This document shows positions 49,291 through 59,234 of a DNA stretch of 64,000 nucleotides, in pieces. This DNA comes from Rhodoplanes sp963724735 (GTDB lineage Bacteria; Pseudomonadota; Alphaproteobacteria; Rhizobiales; Xanthobacteraceae). Location of the stretch: assembly GCA_963724735.1 (NCBI GenBank), contig CAVRVX010000008.1, forward strand, positions 1 through 64,000, in the 5' to 3' direction. The translations under genes were made by a program, and so were the position numbers. A model generated the notes under the pieces. It searched no databases and was not told where the DNA came from. It saw only the letters and a list, made by a program, of their open reading frames with translations. How positions within the stretch are numbered: the first letter of the stretch is position 1; the number at the start of each line of letters is the position of its first letter.

Positions 49291-51225
49291 CTGATCTTCT
49301 ACAGTTCGAATTTGCAAGGCATTGACCGGGCGGCGAAAACCGCGCCGGAAAAGCGGCTTGGCACTACATTTTGGTCGATTGGCTGGGTTGGGCGGGATCA
49401 GGCGTCGGCGAGTTGCCGCACGGTCGGCGGCAGGGCGACGCCGGCGGCGCGCAGGGCGAGGCTTGCGGCGGGACGTGGCGGTGTGCGCAGCAGAAAGCGT
49501 TTGCCGTCCTGTTCGACCTCGGTCTCGGTCAACGAGTTGAGATCGGCGAGGACGTTCGGCCAGGAACTCGCATGGCCGAGCGTGGCGATGCGGTCCTCCA
49601 GCTCCTTCTTCAGCACCAAGGCGAGAAAGCTACACGACACATGGCCGCGAATGGTCTCGTCGAGCTTGTGGAAAATCGGGCGCGTGGCGAACAGGCTTTT
49701 CGAGGTTCGGAACGCGCGCTCCACCATCCACAAATGTTTGTAGCAAAGCATGGTTTCGAGCGGCGAGAGATCGGCGTTCGTGCGGAGCACGAAGATTCCG
49801 TCGAACTTGGCGTCCTCCTCCGCCTTGGCGCGATCGATGACGAAATGGTCGTCGTCTGGCGTCGCGAGAAAGCGCCGATAGCCCTTGTTGCCGACAAGGG
49901 TCTTATCGCCTTTCTTCAGCTGACGCTCGAGCGCGGCCAGGATCGCGGCTCTGGCGGCGGCGTCCTTCTTCATCTCTTCGCGATTGCGACAGACGATGTA
50001 GCGCCGCCCGGCCAGCACGACCGCCTTGGCTTCGTAGTCGATCTCCTTGCCCCGCTTGGCGATCGTGAGTGGGATGAAGGGAGCGGGATCGGCGAGCACG
50101 AGGTCTCGCACCAGTTTGTCGCTGCGCTCGCGCACGCCGAGAATATAGCAAAGCCCGCGCGCTTCGAGTTCGGCGATGGTCTCGGCGCTGATCATGCCGC
50201 GATCGGCGACGACGCAGACGCGTTGAATGGAAAAGCGCTTGCGCAACCTATCGACCACCGGAACGAGGCTGCCGACATCGGCCGTGTTCCCTGGCCACAT
50301 TTCTGTGCAAACTGGTCGACCGTCGCCATCGAGCAGCACGGCGAGAATCATCTGATCGAGGTCCGGCCGATGGTCTTTGGAGAAGCCGCGCTGTCCCAGC
50401 GTCTGGCCGCCGTCTCCCTCGAAATAGAGGCTGGTCGTGTCCATGAACACGAGGTCGAGCGTGCTGAACAGATCGCGCCGGCGCGCGAACAGCTCCTCCT
50501 CGACGACGTCCTTCAGGCAGCGCGGCGCGAAGAGCGTGGCGCCGTCCTGTCGATCTTCGCCCAGTTCCTCGCCCAGCCAGGCCATCGCCCGATAAAGGTG
50601 ATGCAGGTCGAGACCCTCGACGCCATCGATGGCGTAATCCTCGCGCCAGCGGTCCGCCGCCCGATCGGAGCCGCCAGCAAACAGGCGATGCAGAACGGTG
50701 AGAAACACCGCGCGTTCGAGCGGGAAGCCGTGCTTGCGGGAACCGGCGAGGTCTTCGATCACCTTGCGGCAGCCGGTCTCTTCCCACAATCGCTCGAAGA
50801 CGAGAGCGGGCCCGATGCGCCGCGCCGCGTTTGCCGTGACGGCGCCCTCGGCGAAGGCGTTGACGACGATGGCTTTCGCGGCGAAGCGCGCGCCCGACCG
50901 CAGCAATCGCTCCAATTGCCCGCTGTCGCGCAAATCCTCGATGCGGCCGAGCGTGGCGATCACCTGCTGGCGCACTTGCGCGCCGTCGCGGCGGCTTTCG
51001 ACGATCTGGAGATAGGCGCGGCCGCCCGAGGTCTTCTTGCGGAAATACATGCGCGGAACCGTCCGGTCAACTCATTCCGGGGTGCGCACATGATCTGCAC
51101 AGAAATCATTAAAGTCAACCATATTCGCGCTTCGCGTGGCACTACACTTCTGAAAAATCAGCGCCCCAAACAAGTAAAATCAATAGCTTACGAACCGCAA
51201 ACCGCCTCCAACTGTAGAAGATCAG
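49291..51225 (-). mobile_element. IS1634-family insertion sequence, complete
   Basis: 1,935 bp bounded by a perfect 16-bp terminal inverted repeat (CTGATCTTCTACAGTT at 49291-49306, its complement at 51210-51225). It is flanked by TTTGA direct repeats. The uninterrupted copy of the host sequence at 48035-48046 proves the boundaries. It holds one transposase gene on the minus strand. Confidence 0.93.
49398..51050 (-). CDS. IS1634-family transposase
   Basis: A 550-residue DDE transposase of the IS4-superfamily branch IS1634. It begins MYFRKKTSGGRAYLQIVESR, has an N-terminal domain (1-115), then LERAVFLTVLHRLFAGGSD. The catalytic core follows: first aspartate in VFMDTTSLYFEG, second in CVVADRGMIS, glutamate-containing C-terminal block around LCYKHLWMVERAFRTSK. 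The frame is unbroken, so the element could still move. Confidence 0.93.
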   Translation of the reverse strand: MYFRKKTSGGRAYLQIVESRRDGAQVRQQVIATLGRIEDLRDSGQLERLLRSGARFAAKAIVVNAFAEGAVTANAARRIGPALVFERLWEETGCRKVIEDLAGSRKHGFPLERAVFLTVLHRLFAGGSDRAADRWREDYAIDGVEGLDLHHLYRAMAWLGEELGEDRQDGATLFAPRCLKDVVEEELFARRRDLFSTLDLVFMDTTSLYFEGDGGQTLGQRGFSKDHRPDLDQMILAVLLDGDGRPVCTEMWPGNTADVGSLVPVVDRLRKRFSIQRVCVVADRGMISAETIAELEARGLCYILGVRERSDKLVRDLVLADPAPFIPLTIAKRGKEIDYEAKAVVLAGRRYIVCRNREEMKKDAAARAAILAALERQLKKGDKTLVGNKGYRRFLATPDDDHFVIDRAKAEEDAKFDGIFVLRTNADLSPLETMLCYKHLWMVERAFRTSKSLFATRPIFHKLDETIRGHVSCSFLALVLKKELEDRIATLGHASSWPNVLADLNSLTETEVEQDGKRFLLRTPPRPAASLALRAAGVALPPTVRQLADA

Positions 51226-51453
51226 TTTGATCACGCTCAGGTGGATGATTTGCTGCTTCCTGTCGGGGTGAAGACCGTTGAGAACATGCGTGTGGTGATC
51301 TGAAAGATGGTAGTGCTCCGTAGTCACGACGCCACTCCCTTTGACCCCTGAGAATACGAGCCTGTGGTGAAAGGGAAACTTTCCGCAATTGATGCTATGC
51401 GAGCCACTTCGACACCTGCTGGTCCAAAGAGCAAAGCATCTTCTGCCCAGGCC

Positions 51454-52417
51454 GAGAGCTCGCTAAAATCGCAGGAACACTTCGGCGAAGCTCTCGGGAA
51501 AGATGCGAACGAGCTCGCCTCGTGGCTCTGTCTTGCCGATACCGATAAATTAGGTCCAGTTCGTGTGAAAGCGCTCCTCGCCAAGTTCCCATCACCCGAT
51601 CAAGTTCTCCACGCAAGCAAACGGGAACTGAGCGATGTTCCCGACATTGGGCCAAAGCTCACTGAAGCAATACTTGCGCAGACGCCTAAGCTCGACGAAT
51701 ACGCGATCAAGGCCGCGCAGCTGCTCGATACCGCACGCAACATGGGCGCGCGGATTTTGACGCTGAACGATCCTCAGTACCCACAGGTGCTCAAGGGTTC
51801 TAATGCGGCCCCCGCCATCGTCTTTGCCCTTGGGTCACGCATTGATTGCCTGGCCAACGCCAAGACGGTCTCGATAGTCGGAACGAGGCGCCCCATCGAG
51901 GAGGCCGCCCATCGCGCTCGGCGGATTGCACTCGCACTCGCGCGCGCCGGCTGGGTTATCGTCAGCGGCATGGCCGAAGGCGTTGACAGCATTGCGCACG
52001 CCGGATGTTTAGAAGCAAGCCAACCAACCGTCGCGTTTCTCGGCAACGGAGTAGACGTTACGTATCCTCCGAGCGCGAAGACCTTGCGACAGGACATCCT
52101 GCGCAATGGCGTCCTCATTTCAGAGTACCCATTCGGGATCTCGTACCAACGAAAACCAGCTTAGGCGACGAAATTCGCTCACGGTCGGCCATTCTCGTGC
52201 AGTGGTCATCATCCAGACCGCGACTGATGGCGGGACGATGATCGCTGCGCGCGCTGCTAAGCTCCTGGGACGTCCGGTGTTTTGTCTGGAACCGATCACC
52301 GGATTTGCGTCAAAATTCAGCGGGAATGCCGAGCTTCTCGAATCTTGGACAGGCTCATTCGATCAACCCAGAGCACCCAGTCCAATCTCTCATGACCGTC
52401 ATGCAGAGCCGCAGTGA
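51454..52417 (+). pseudogene. DNA-processing protein DprA-like, frameshifted
   Basis: A DprA/Smf-type protein. It has an N-terminal helix-hairpin-helix part (LGPVRVKALLAKF, LSDVPDIGPKLTEAIL), a linker with RILTLNDPQYPQVLKG, then the Rossmann-type ssDNA-binding core (VSIVGTRRPIEE, VSGMAEGVDSIAHAGCL, VAFLGNGVDVTYPPS). At about 52137 one extra base breaks the frame at SEYPFG, and the next part (TRTNENQLRRRNSLTVGHS, then TATDGGTMIAARAAKLLGRP) continues one frame over to 52417. The 5' end abuts the 866-bp repeat, so its own start may be lost. An open frame runs in from 51364. Its stop overlaps the GTG start of a HAD gene. Confidence 0.8.
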
Positions 52418-52698
52418 TTAGGCATATTGCGTTCGATCTCGACGGCACCCTGCTCGACACGCGCGACCAGATCGTCGAGAGCATCCTGGCGTGCCTTCCC
52501 AAAGCGCTGCGAACGGAAAAGACCCGACGTGCGCTGTATCAGGACGAAGGAGGATCTCCACGGTCCATTCTCAAGCAGTTTGGGGTCAATGGGCTGGAGC
52601 AGTACTGGAAGCATCACGCGAGCCTAGCTGCAAAATCCCGCTGCTTCTTTTCTGACACTACGTCGATATTGCGAGCGCTGTGGGACGAAGGTCTCTCG

Positions 52699-54532
52699 CC
52701 CGACTTAAACAGTAAAATGGTGTTGGTCCGCGTAAGCCATTGATTTCATTGATGCGGGGTTATGGTTTTCTCAAAACGTGGTGCCACGTTTGTGTGAGCG
52801 GGCGTTGAATTCTCCCCATTTATGGGCCTCGAATTTTCCCCAGTTTCGTCGTGTTGCCCGCTAGGGCGGGCGGCGCGGTTGTCGCCGATGCTGGTCCCCT
52901 TGGCGGGAGGGATCGGCACGGTGGTCAAACTCGGGGAACTCATGATGATCTTAGAACTTCATCGGCAGGGATTAACCGTCTCGGCCATCGCTCGCCAGCT
53001 CGGGATGGATCGCTGGGAACGGCTCGGCATCGCCGCCGTGCTCGCAGACTTGCTCGAGCACCGTGCATTCGAGTTCGCGGTTGAACGCGCGGTCTTTGTC
53101 GGCACGCTGCACCGGCTTTTTGTCTCCGGGTCGGATCGTGACTGTTCCTCGTGGATGGCGGACTACGACATTGCCGGCGTCGACGGTCTCGACCTGCATC
53201 ATTTTTATCGCGCCATGGCGTGGCTCGGCGAGGAACTGGAGGAGAAGCCCGCGGATGCGCTGGCGCCGCGCTGCGTCAAGGACGTCATCGAGGAGCGGCT
53301 GTTCGACCAGCGACGCGACCTGTTCACCGATCTCTCTGCGGTGTTCATGGACACGACGAGCCTATCGTTCTACGGCGAGGGCGGCGAGACGCTGGGCGAG
53401 CATGGCTACTCGAAGGATTATCGCCCCGACCTGAAGCAAATGATCCTGGGCCTCGTCGTCGATGGTTCGGGCTCGCCGCTTTGCACCGAGATGTGGCCCG
53501 GCAACACCGCCGACGTCACAACGCTGTTGCCGGTGATCGATCGGCTGCGCCAGCGCTTCGGCATCGGCCGCGTTTGCGTCGTGGCCGACCGCGGCATGAT
53601 CTCGGCCGCCACCATCGCCGGGCTCGAAGAGCGCCGGCTCGAATACATATTGGGTGCACGCGAGCGCAGCGACGCGCTGGTGAAGAAGATCGTCATGGAG
53701 AATGACGACCCCTGGGTGCCGCTCCTGATCGAGCGGCAGAGCGGCGAGACGCAGCTCTTCGCCAAGCAGGTGAAGATCGAGGACCAGCGCTACATTGTCT
53801 GCCGAAATGAGACGGAGGCCGAGAAAGATCGCAAGGACCGCGAGGCGATCGTGGCCGCCCTCGATGCCCAATTGAAGAGGGGTGACAAGGCCCTGGTCGG
53901 CAACTCGGCCTACCGCCGCTATCTGCGCAAGACCCACGAGACGAAGGACAAGCCGGCATTCGAGATTGATGCCGGCAAGCTCGCCGAGGAGGCTCGCTTC
54001 GACGGCATCTTCGTGTTGCGCACCAACGCCAAGATCACGCCGCTGCAGGCGGTGCTGCGATATCGCGACTTGCTGAAGGTCGAAAACCTGTTCCTGCGAA
54101 CCAAGGCGGTGATGCGGACGCGGCCGATCTTCCATTCCTCCGACGCCGCGATACGCGGCCACGTCTTTTGTTCTTTCCTGGCGCTGACCATGCAGAAATA
54201 CCTGGAAGACCTGTCACGCCGGGCCGGCGTCATCCCGGCATGGAAGACCCTTCTGCGCGACCTCGATCGCCTGCAGCATGTGCGCATCCGCCATCGCGAC
54301 AACGACTGGCTGGTGCGCACCGATGTCTCCAAGCCGATCGCCGATCTGTTCCACCACGCTCACATCGCGCTGCCGCCGCGCGCCCGGCAGATGGCGCCGC
54401 CAAAACTTGTCCCACCCAAAACATCCGCCCGGAAACGCCGCGGTCGCCCCAGGCGTGGTGCCACGTCGTCACGAATTTCGCCGAAAGCAGCGTGATCTCA
54501 ATCGATTACGGAAATCAGGTGTTCAAGTAGGG
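52699..54532 (+). mobile_element. IS1634-type element with IS21-derived left part
   Basis: 1,834 bp. Imperfect terminal repeats CCCGACTTAAACA (left) and CCCTACTTGAACA (right end, complement strand) match at 11 of 13 bases. The 5-bp target duplication TCTCG is at 52694-52698 and 54533-54537. Excision restores the HAD reading frame, which fixes the ends. The left 300 bp include an IS21-like leader (CTCCCCATTTATGGGCC) and the istA start. Confidence 0.8.
52822..54495 (+). CDS. chimeric transposase: IS21 IstA N-terminus fused to IS1634 body
   Basis: A 557-residue open frame. Residues about 36-62 (KLGELMMILELHRQGLTVSA, then IARQLGMDR) are the helix-turn-helix start of an IS21 IstA. From WERLGIAAVLAD on, the protein matches the IS1634 transposase at 49398-51050 from its residue about 100, including AVFMDTTSLSFYG and CVVADRGMIS. 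The native IS1634 N-terminal domain is missing, so activity is doubtful although the frame is open. The basic tail (KTSARKRRGRPRR) also differs from the other copy. A start nearer VKLGEL is possible. Confidence 0.82.
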   Translation: MGLEFSPVSSCCPLGRAARLSPMLVPLAGGIGTVVKLGELMMILELHRQGLTVSAIARQLGMDRWERLGIAAVLADLLEHRAFEFAVERAVFVGTLHRLFVSGSDRDCSSWMADYDIAGVDGLDLHHFYRAMAWLGEELEEKPADALAPRCVKDVIEERLFDQRRDLFTDLSAVFMDTTSLSFYGEGGETLGEHGYSKDYRPDLKQMILGLVVDGSGSPLCTEMWPGNTADVTTLLPVIDRLRQRFGIGRVCVVADRGMISAATIAGLEERRLEYILGARERSDALVKKIVMENDDPWVPLLIERQSGETQLFAKQVKIEDQRYIVCRNETEAEKDRKDREAIVAALDAQLKRGDKALVGNSAYRRYLRKTHETKDKPAFEIDAGKLAEEARFDGIFVLRTNAKITPLQAVLRYRDLLKVENLFLRTKAVMRTRPIFHSSDAAIRGHVFCSFLALTMQKYLEDLSRRAGVIPAWKTLLRDLDRLQHVRIRHRDNDWLVRTDVSKPIADLFHHAHIALPPRARQMAPPKLVPPKTSARKRRGRPRRGATSSRISPKAA

Positions 54533-54876
54533 TCTCGCTCTCGGTTGTTACCAGCTTGCCGGCGCAACCCGCCATGATGCTACTTCGTGAGGCGCGTTTG
54601 CAGGACTACTTCGCCCTGGTCGATACCTTCGCATCCCGCTCGTATCGTAAGCCTTCACCGAACCTCTTGAGAGCCCACCTGGCAGAGCTCAACATCAACC
54701 CCTCTGACGCAATCTACGTCGGGGACAGCCCAGGTGACATGCGAATGGCCAAAGGTGCCCTTGCGCTCGCATGGGGAGCCGCGTGGGGGTCGACCCCGGC
54801 AATCGATCTTATTCAGGCTGGCGCCGACAAAGTCCTGATGTCCTTGCGCGAGCTACTTACCATCGAGCAGCAGTAG

Positions 54877-55150
54877 CCTAACTCCGCAGATGCGAACCGA
54901 ACGGCAATCCGCCGAGCGCTTGCGCACATCCGAACCAGATTTGCCGGCGCCCAAGCGGGCGAAGGCTGCTCTCCAGACCGAGAGGCTCGGAACGATCAAA
55001 GGCTCGCATGGGCGCGACGCACTTCCTGACGAAAACCCCTTCCGAAGGTCGCCGGCGGGAAATGAAAGTGGGTCAGCCAAGGCGCAGCCATTTCCCGAGT
55101 AACGAGTGCTACCGTGGTACGCTGGAGCACGTTGATCTGCTTACGGCCGA
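54877..55150. other. gene-free junction between HAD gene and the minus-strand operon
   Basis: No gene is supported. The stretch holds an inverted pair GGGAAATG (55057-55064) and CATTTCCC (55089-55096) around a 24-base loop that recalls IS21-type end sequences. The truncated DUF2779-like gene loses recognisable coding near 55150, so a deletion or insertion joint lies here. Confidence 0.35.
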
Positions 55151-55305
55151 TTTCGACGCCGATGTCCTCCGCAGACCCCGGCTCGGGCGGGCTCCAGTCG
55201 CCCGGAGTGTGGACGTCGAGCCAGAGTCGCCGCAGGCACTGCAGGCCGGCGGCGTAGCGGGATGGCGGCGTAGCGGGATTTCGTGAGATAGACCGCTCCA
55301 GACAT
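55150..55305 (-). pseudogene. 5' fragment of a DUF2779/Cas4-like PD-(D/E)XK nuclease gene
   Basis: Minus-strand ATG at 55305 opens MSGAVYLTKSRYAA. After an exact 16-bp tandem duplication (55248-55279) the protein continues GLQCLRRLWLDV, then PPEPGSAEDIGVEIGRK. The S-R-Y-x-A-G-L-Q-C-x-x-R-L-W-L opening is what I know from DUF2779-type, Cas4-related nuclease proteins. Only about 45 codons remain before the similarity ends. It starts 65 bp after the helicase gene, in the same direction, so it is probably the last gene of that operon. Confidence 0.5.
55248..55279. repeat. 16-bp exact tandem duplication inside the DUF2779-like gene
   Basis: GGCGGCGTAGCGGGAT occurs at 55248-55263 and again at 55264-55279. 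Removing one copy restores the frame between the start part MSGAVYLTKSRYAA and GLQCLRRLWL on the minus strand. Confidence 0.9.
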
Positions 55306-55369
55306 ATGCCCCCCGGCATGATATCCGGACGCGGCGAACCGCGGGCGCGTCCGGAGTGATCTTCTCCGC

Positions 55370-58138
55370 CTAGCCGGCCGCTGCTTCGGCGTGCGAGGCG
55401 ACGCCGCGCAGCGGCGAGAAGTTGGGCGCCGACTCGATCAGCTTTGATCGTCTTTCTTCAGGAACGCGTTCCAGAGCGTCAGGAGGAAGCAACGACCCGA
55501 ACAAGCTCGCATCGAAAACATGTTGCCGGCGCATGACGCGATTCCATTGGAACGCATCGTACGTTCCCTCGAACAGCAGCTGGCGAATTTCGATGAAGGG
55601 AGGCGGCGCCACGCCTCCATCCGCGCGCCACTCCTGGAAAAGCCGTTCCCACAGGCTTCCCTTTCGGTCGAACTCGACCGATCTGCTGTTCGATGACGCC
55701 GGGGTTCCATTCGGCGTGGAATTGCAGGACCACTCGGCAGGACTCGTGCAGGTTCAATCCTTCCCGGCCGACCTGGCTTTGAGCGACAAGGACCCCCGGG
55801 GAGGCGCCCCTTCGATTGAAGGCGGCCTGCAAGTATCGCCTTGTTCCCCATTTCGTTTCGCCCTGCAGAAGCCGGGCGTGCAGACTTTGCCGGTTGTCGA
55901 CATCGTCGTGTTCGATGAACGCCCGTTGAAGCGCGTCCTGCCGCAGAGCGGCTTGGGGTTCCTCCGAGTTCTCGTCGTCGTCGAGCTCGCTCAACAGGGG
56001 CGTCATGTAGTCCCGGAGAAACTCCGCGGCCAACGCGTCCACGCGTTCGGCGGCGGGCTCCCCCGACCGCGTGGTCCGCAGGAAGTCGTCGAGTGCGAAC
56101 GACACCAACCTGTCTTGCAGAACCGCATCGAGCGTACCGTCATGTGGAGCTCCGCCGAGCAGCGCAGGATCTGCTCGCCATCTCGCAACCGGATCCTTTG
56201 TGGCCTTGCGCACCTGCCGTCGAACGCGCTCATATGCTCTGTGGCTGTCCTGCAGCGCCCGGCGAACGGCTGTCCAATCGGCTGAAGACAATCGCCCCGG
56301 CAACAATCCTTCTTCTCGCATTCTGGCGAGCTGGCGGTGCGCGATGCCGAGCAAGCGGGGATCGGAAAAGATCCCGTGCGCGAGCGGTCGTTCGCCGTCG
56401 GCGGCCCGCAAGGCATGACGCACGTTCAACACGTCGGTCAGCACGCGGAGCGGACGAAGGAAAACTCCAAACACCAGGCACCTTTTCGTCTCGAGCGGTC
56501 CAGGTCTCGATTTCGTTGACGGCGGCTCTGATGCGCGGATGATCGGCATCAGGATCGAAAACGACACCAGGAACCTGCTCCATTCCGTTCAGCACCCGGA
56601 GGCGAGCGTCGCGCAATCTGCGGTACCAGTACGACACACGGGAGATCTTGCACCTTACGGGCTCCTCGACGCCGTTGCCGGCTTCCGGGATCGGCACTCT
56701 GCCGTCGGCTTCGGTCAGATCGATGCTGACATGCCCGTTGTGCAGCTTCGTATAGGCATCTCGGATCGCTCTGGGCCAATTCTTGGTGTCGGCCTGCGAC
56801 AATCCGCGGGCGCTGTGGCTCATGCCTTCCGCGGCGAACAAGACGTCGATCCAAGGAGAATTCCTCTCCGTCGTTTGCGTCCATCCGATCCGAATCTTCT
56901 CGGTGTGTCGGTATGGATGCGGATCGTGCGGTTTGTTCGCCGCGGTGCGGAAGTCGGCAACGAGCTCGTCTTCGTCGCGCCGGCGCCTGGTCACGAAATC
57001 CTCGAGGGTGCGCGTGAATTCGCGGGCGGCGACGCACAGTTCGTCGAGTTCGTGGTCCTTCATCCGGCGCCATCCGGGCCTGCATGGCTGCGTCGCGGAA
57101 GCGCTTGATGACGGCGCCTGCCTGCCCGAGATCGACGTCGCACCTTGCGCGCCGAAGAAGGTCGAGCCACTGATCGAGCCCTAATTCCATCGGGGTTGCG
57201 GTGAGGCATAGGCGGCGCCCCCAACGCGGCTGCTTCAGCAGCCTGTCGACCAGCCTGGCGAGCACGGTTCCGTTGACGGCGCCCATCGCGTCGTCCTCGG
57301 CATCGAGATCGCTACGGCTCTTATGCGCCTCGTCGATGACGAGGAGGTCGAAATCCCCGAGCCACAGGCCGAGAAGTTCCTCGGTCAACGGACGCCCGTC
57401 GCCGTCGCCGAACGCGGCGCGAAGCGGGGCGTTGACATCCGCGCTCGTGGCGCTGAGCACCGGTAACTTGCCGATTTGTTTCTTGATGTCACGCCGAAGC
57501 TCCGGGAAGTCGCCAAGTCGACCGGCGACATCCTGCGCGATCCGGCCCTGTTTCCCCCACCAGGACTCCGGCCAATCGTCGAGCACCTGTTGAAGCTGCC
57601 CAAGCCTCGTTCGTCCGTCGCTTCGGTCCGCCGGACGTGCGAGCTTCAACTCGACCAATCCGGGCAGCGCGGCGCGCCAGTCCTCGGAGTTGCTGCGGAC
57701 CCGAGGGGCACGAAAGCCGTGGGAAATCAGCCACCATTCCGGGCGATCCGGATACGGTCTTTGCCGATTCCAGCAGTCATCGCCCGGCGTGAGCTCCCGC
57801 AGGAACTCGGTGAGCGTGGTCAGCGTCTTCTGGTTCGGGAGCCTCGGGATCGAGCTTCCGCGTCTCATCGACCCATTGGTGCATCAACCCGTGCGGAACC
57901 ACCACGGCGGCTCGTCCGCCGCTTTCGACAACGGCTTGGACTAGGGCGCAAGCGATCCTTGTTTTGCCGGTACCGACCTCGTCGGCGAGGACAAGGCCGC
58001 TGTGGGGAATTCTGTGGGCTATCCAGCGCAACGAGGCGCATTGTCCGTTGTCGAGGTGCTGAGTGTCGGCCGCCAGCTCGCCTGCTGACCGACCTTGCGC
58101 CGGAGAGCGCTGGCCACGTTCACCCAATCGAATGTCAT
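55370..58138 (-). pseudogene. SNF2/DEAD-like helicase, multiply frameshifted
   Basis: The minus-strand ATG at 58138 (MTFDWVNVASALRRK) overlaps the stop of the HKD-type gene by ATGA. Read with corrections, the gene shows motif I LADEVGTGKTRIA (near 57970), PHGLMHQWVDE, motif II LLVIDEAHKS (near 57340), motif III LTATP (near 57195), and a C-terminal helicase lobe with SQVGREGLNLHESCR and motif VI QQIGRVDRKG (near 55680). It ends EERRSKLIESAPNF...EAAAG at 55370. Frame changes fall near 58085, 57845, 57075, 56470 and 55671; the last is one extra base. About 920 residues if restored. This is an SNF2-like remodeller as found in several defence systems. Confidence 0.75.
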
Positions 58139-58427
58139 TGCAGACCCCACGCTTGTGCAACGCCGTCGAGCACCTTGAAATAGCGTTCTCGCTGGGAAGG
58201 GCTGAACTTGGCGGGCCGAAACTCGGACTGCCTCAAATGGCAGAAGACATCGACCCGGTGCTCGCGCCAGGTCGTGACGAGCGCTTCCGGGAACGAGGCC
58301 CGAAACATTCGGTCGAGATGCCCGATCCAATCATCGAGCATGTCGTCGGGCAGGGCTGTTTGCAGGGCAGCGACGCGTTCGATCAGATCCGCGGCGGCAT
58401 ACAGCGCATAGCTTCTCTCGTCATCGG

Positions 58428-58489
58428 CATCGTTCCGATGATTCCCCCGCGGGATGCACATCGTTCCGATGATTCCCCCGCGGGATGCC
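58428..58489. repeat. 31-bp tandem duplication inside the HKD-type gene
   Basis: CATCGTTCCGATGATTCCCC... occupies 58428-58458 and repeats at 58459-58489 with only the last base different. The 31-bp length changes the frame by one. On the minus strand both frames on either side carry the same GIPRGNHRND translation, which shows where the copy was added. Confidence 0.93.
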
Positions 58490-59234
58490 ATTCCCGCCGT
58501 CGGGATCGTCATCGTCCTCCTCGTCATCGGTCGCCTCGGCAGGTCGGATCGGAAAATCCAGGAGCGCGGCGAGCGCATCCTCGTAAGTCACGAACTGCTG
58601 CGGCTGCCAGCAAACGTGCCCGGCCGGATCGACAACCGGCACCCTCCACTCACGCCCCGAGATGTCGTCGCGCACGCGCAGTTCGGCCGGGGCTTCGGTG
58701 TCCGGCAGAGGCATCGGTTCACGCGTGGCGGCGACCCAGTCGGTACCGGTCCAGCCGATGCTGACCCGCGCGCCCTCCGGCGTGTCTTCTCGCCAGCGCA
58801 AGCGCAATTGCCGTTGCGGCGAAGTTTCGATCGCGGCGGAGAGGATCGGAGGCGCGGCGAGGAGGTCGGTCGTGTCGGGTTGGTCACCGACCCGGCCGAC
58901 CAACAGTTCGGCCGGATCGACGGGATCCGAATCCTGCTTCCAGAAGAGGCGTTTCTCCAGATCTTCCGGAGTGAAGCGTTCGTCCTCCGGGAAAACGACG
59001 CCGCACTCGATGTTGCCTTGTTCCATCGTACCGTTGGTGAGCAGTCCGCGGCGCGAGAGGTTGCCCGAGCCGAGATAGAGCCAGCCGTTGCTGGCACAGC
59101 CGTCGCGCAAGTAGCCGACATAGATGAACTTCGCGTGCAGACGTCGGGAAAAGGGGTCGGGATAGAGATACGGCGCGCGCAACTTTAGGCCAAGGCTTGG
59201 CTGTTTCGGCGTTTCCGCGGTCTGTGCCCGTTTA

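Larger units (their letters stand above)
48648..51453. repeat. 866-bp direct repeat, copy 2, split by an IS element
   Basis: Bases 48648-49290 and 51231-51453 together make the 866-bp repeat of 47400-48265. The interruption is a 1,935-bp insertion sequence plus its 5-bp target duplication (TTTGA at 49286-49290 and 51226-51230). Confidence 0.9.
52414..54876 (+). pseudogene. HAD family hydrolase split by an IS element
   Basis: GTG start at 52414 overlaps the dprA stop (GTGA). The first part (52414-52698, 95 codons) has HAD motif I in AFDLDGTLLDT. The rest (54538-54876) has the lysine motif RKPSPNLLRAHL and YVGDSPGDMRMAKGA. Removing 52699-54532 and one copy of TCTCG restores one 207-residue frame reading LWDEGLSLSVVTSLPAQP across the joint. 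HAD proteins of this size are small-molecule phosphatases. The overlap with dprA suggests the two worked together. Confidence 0.88.

Noticed and set aside
55057..55096. An inverted pair as the end of a separate IS21 element
   Set aside because: Only one short stem is seen, with no second end, target duplication or istAB genes; left as an unexplained stem.
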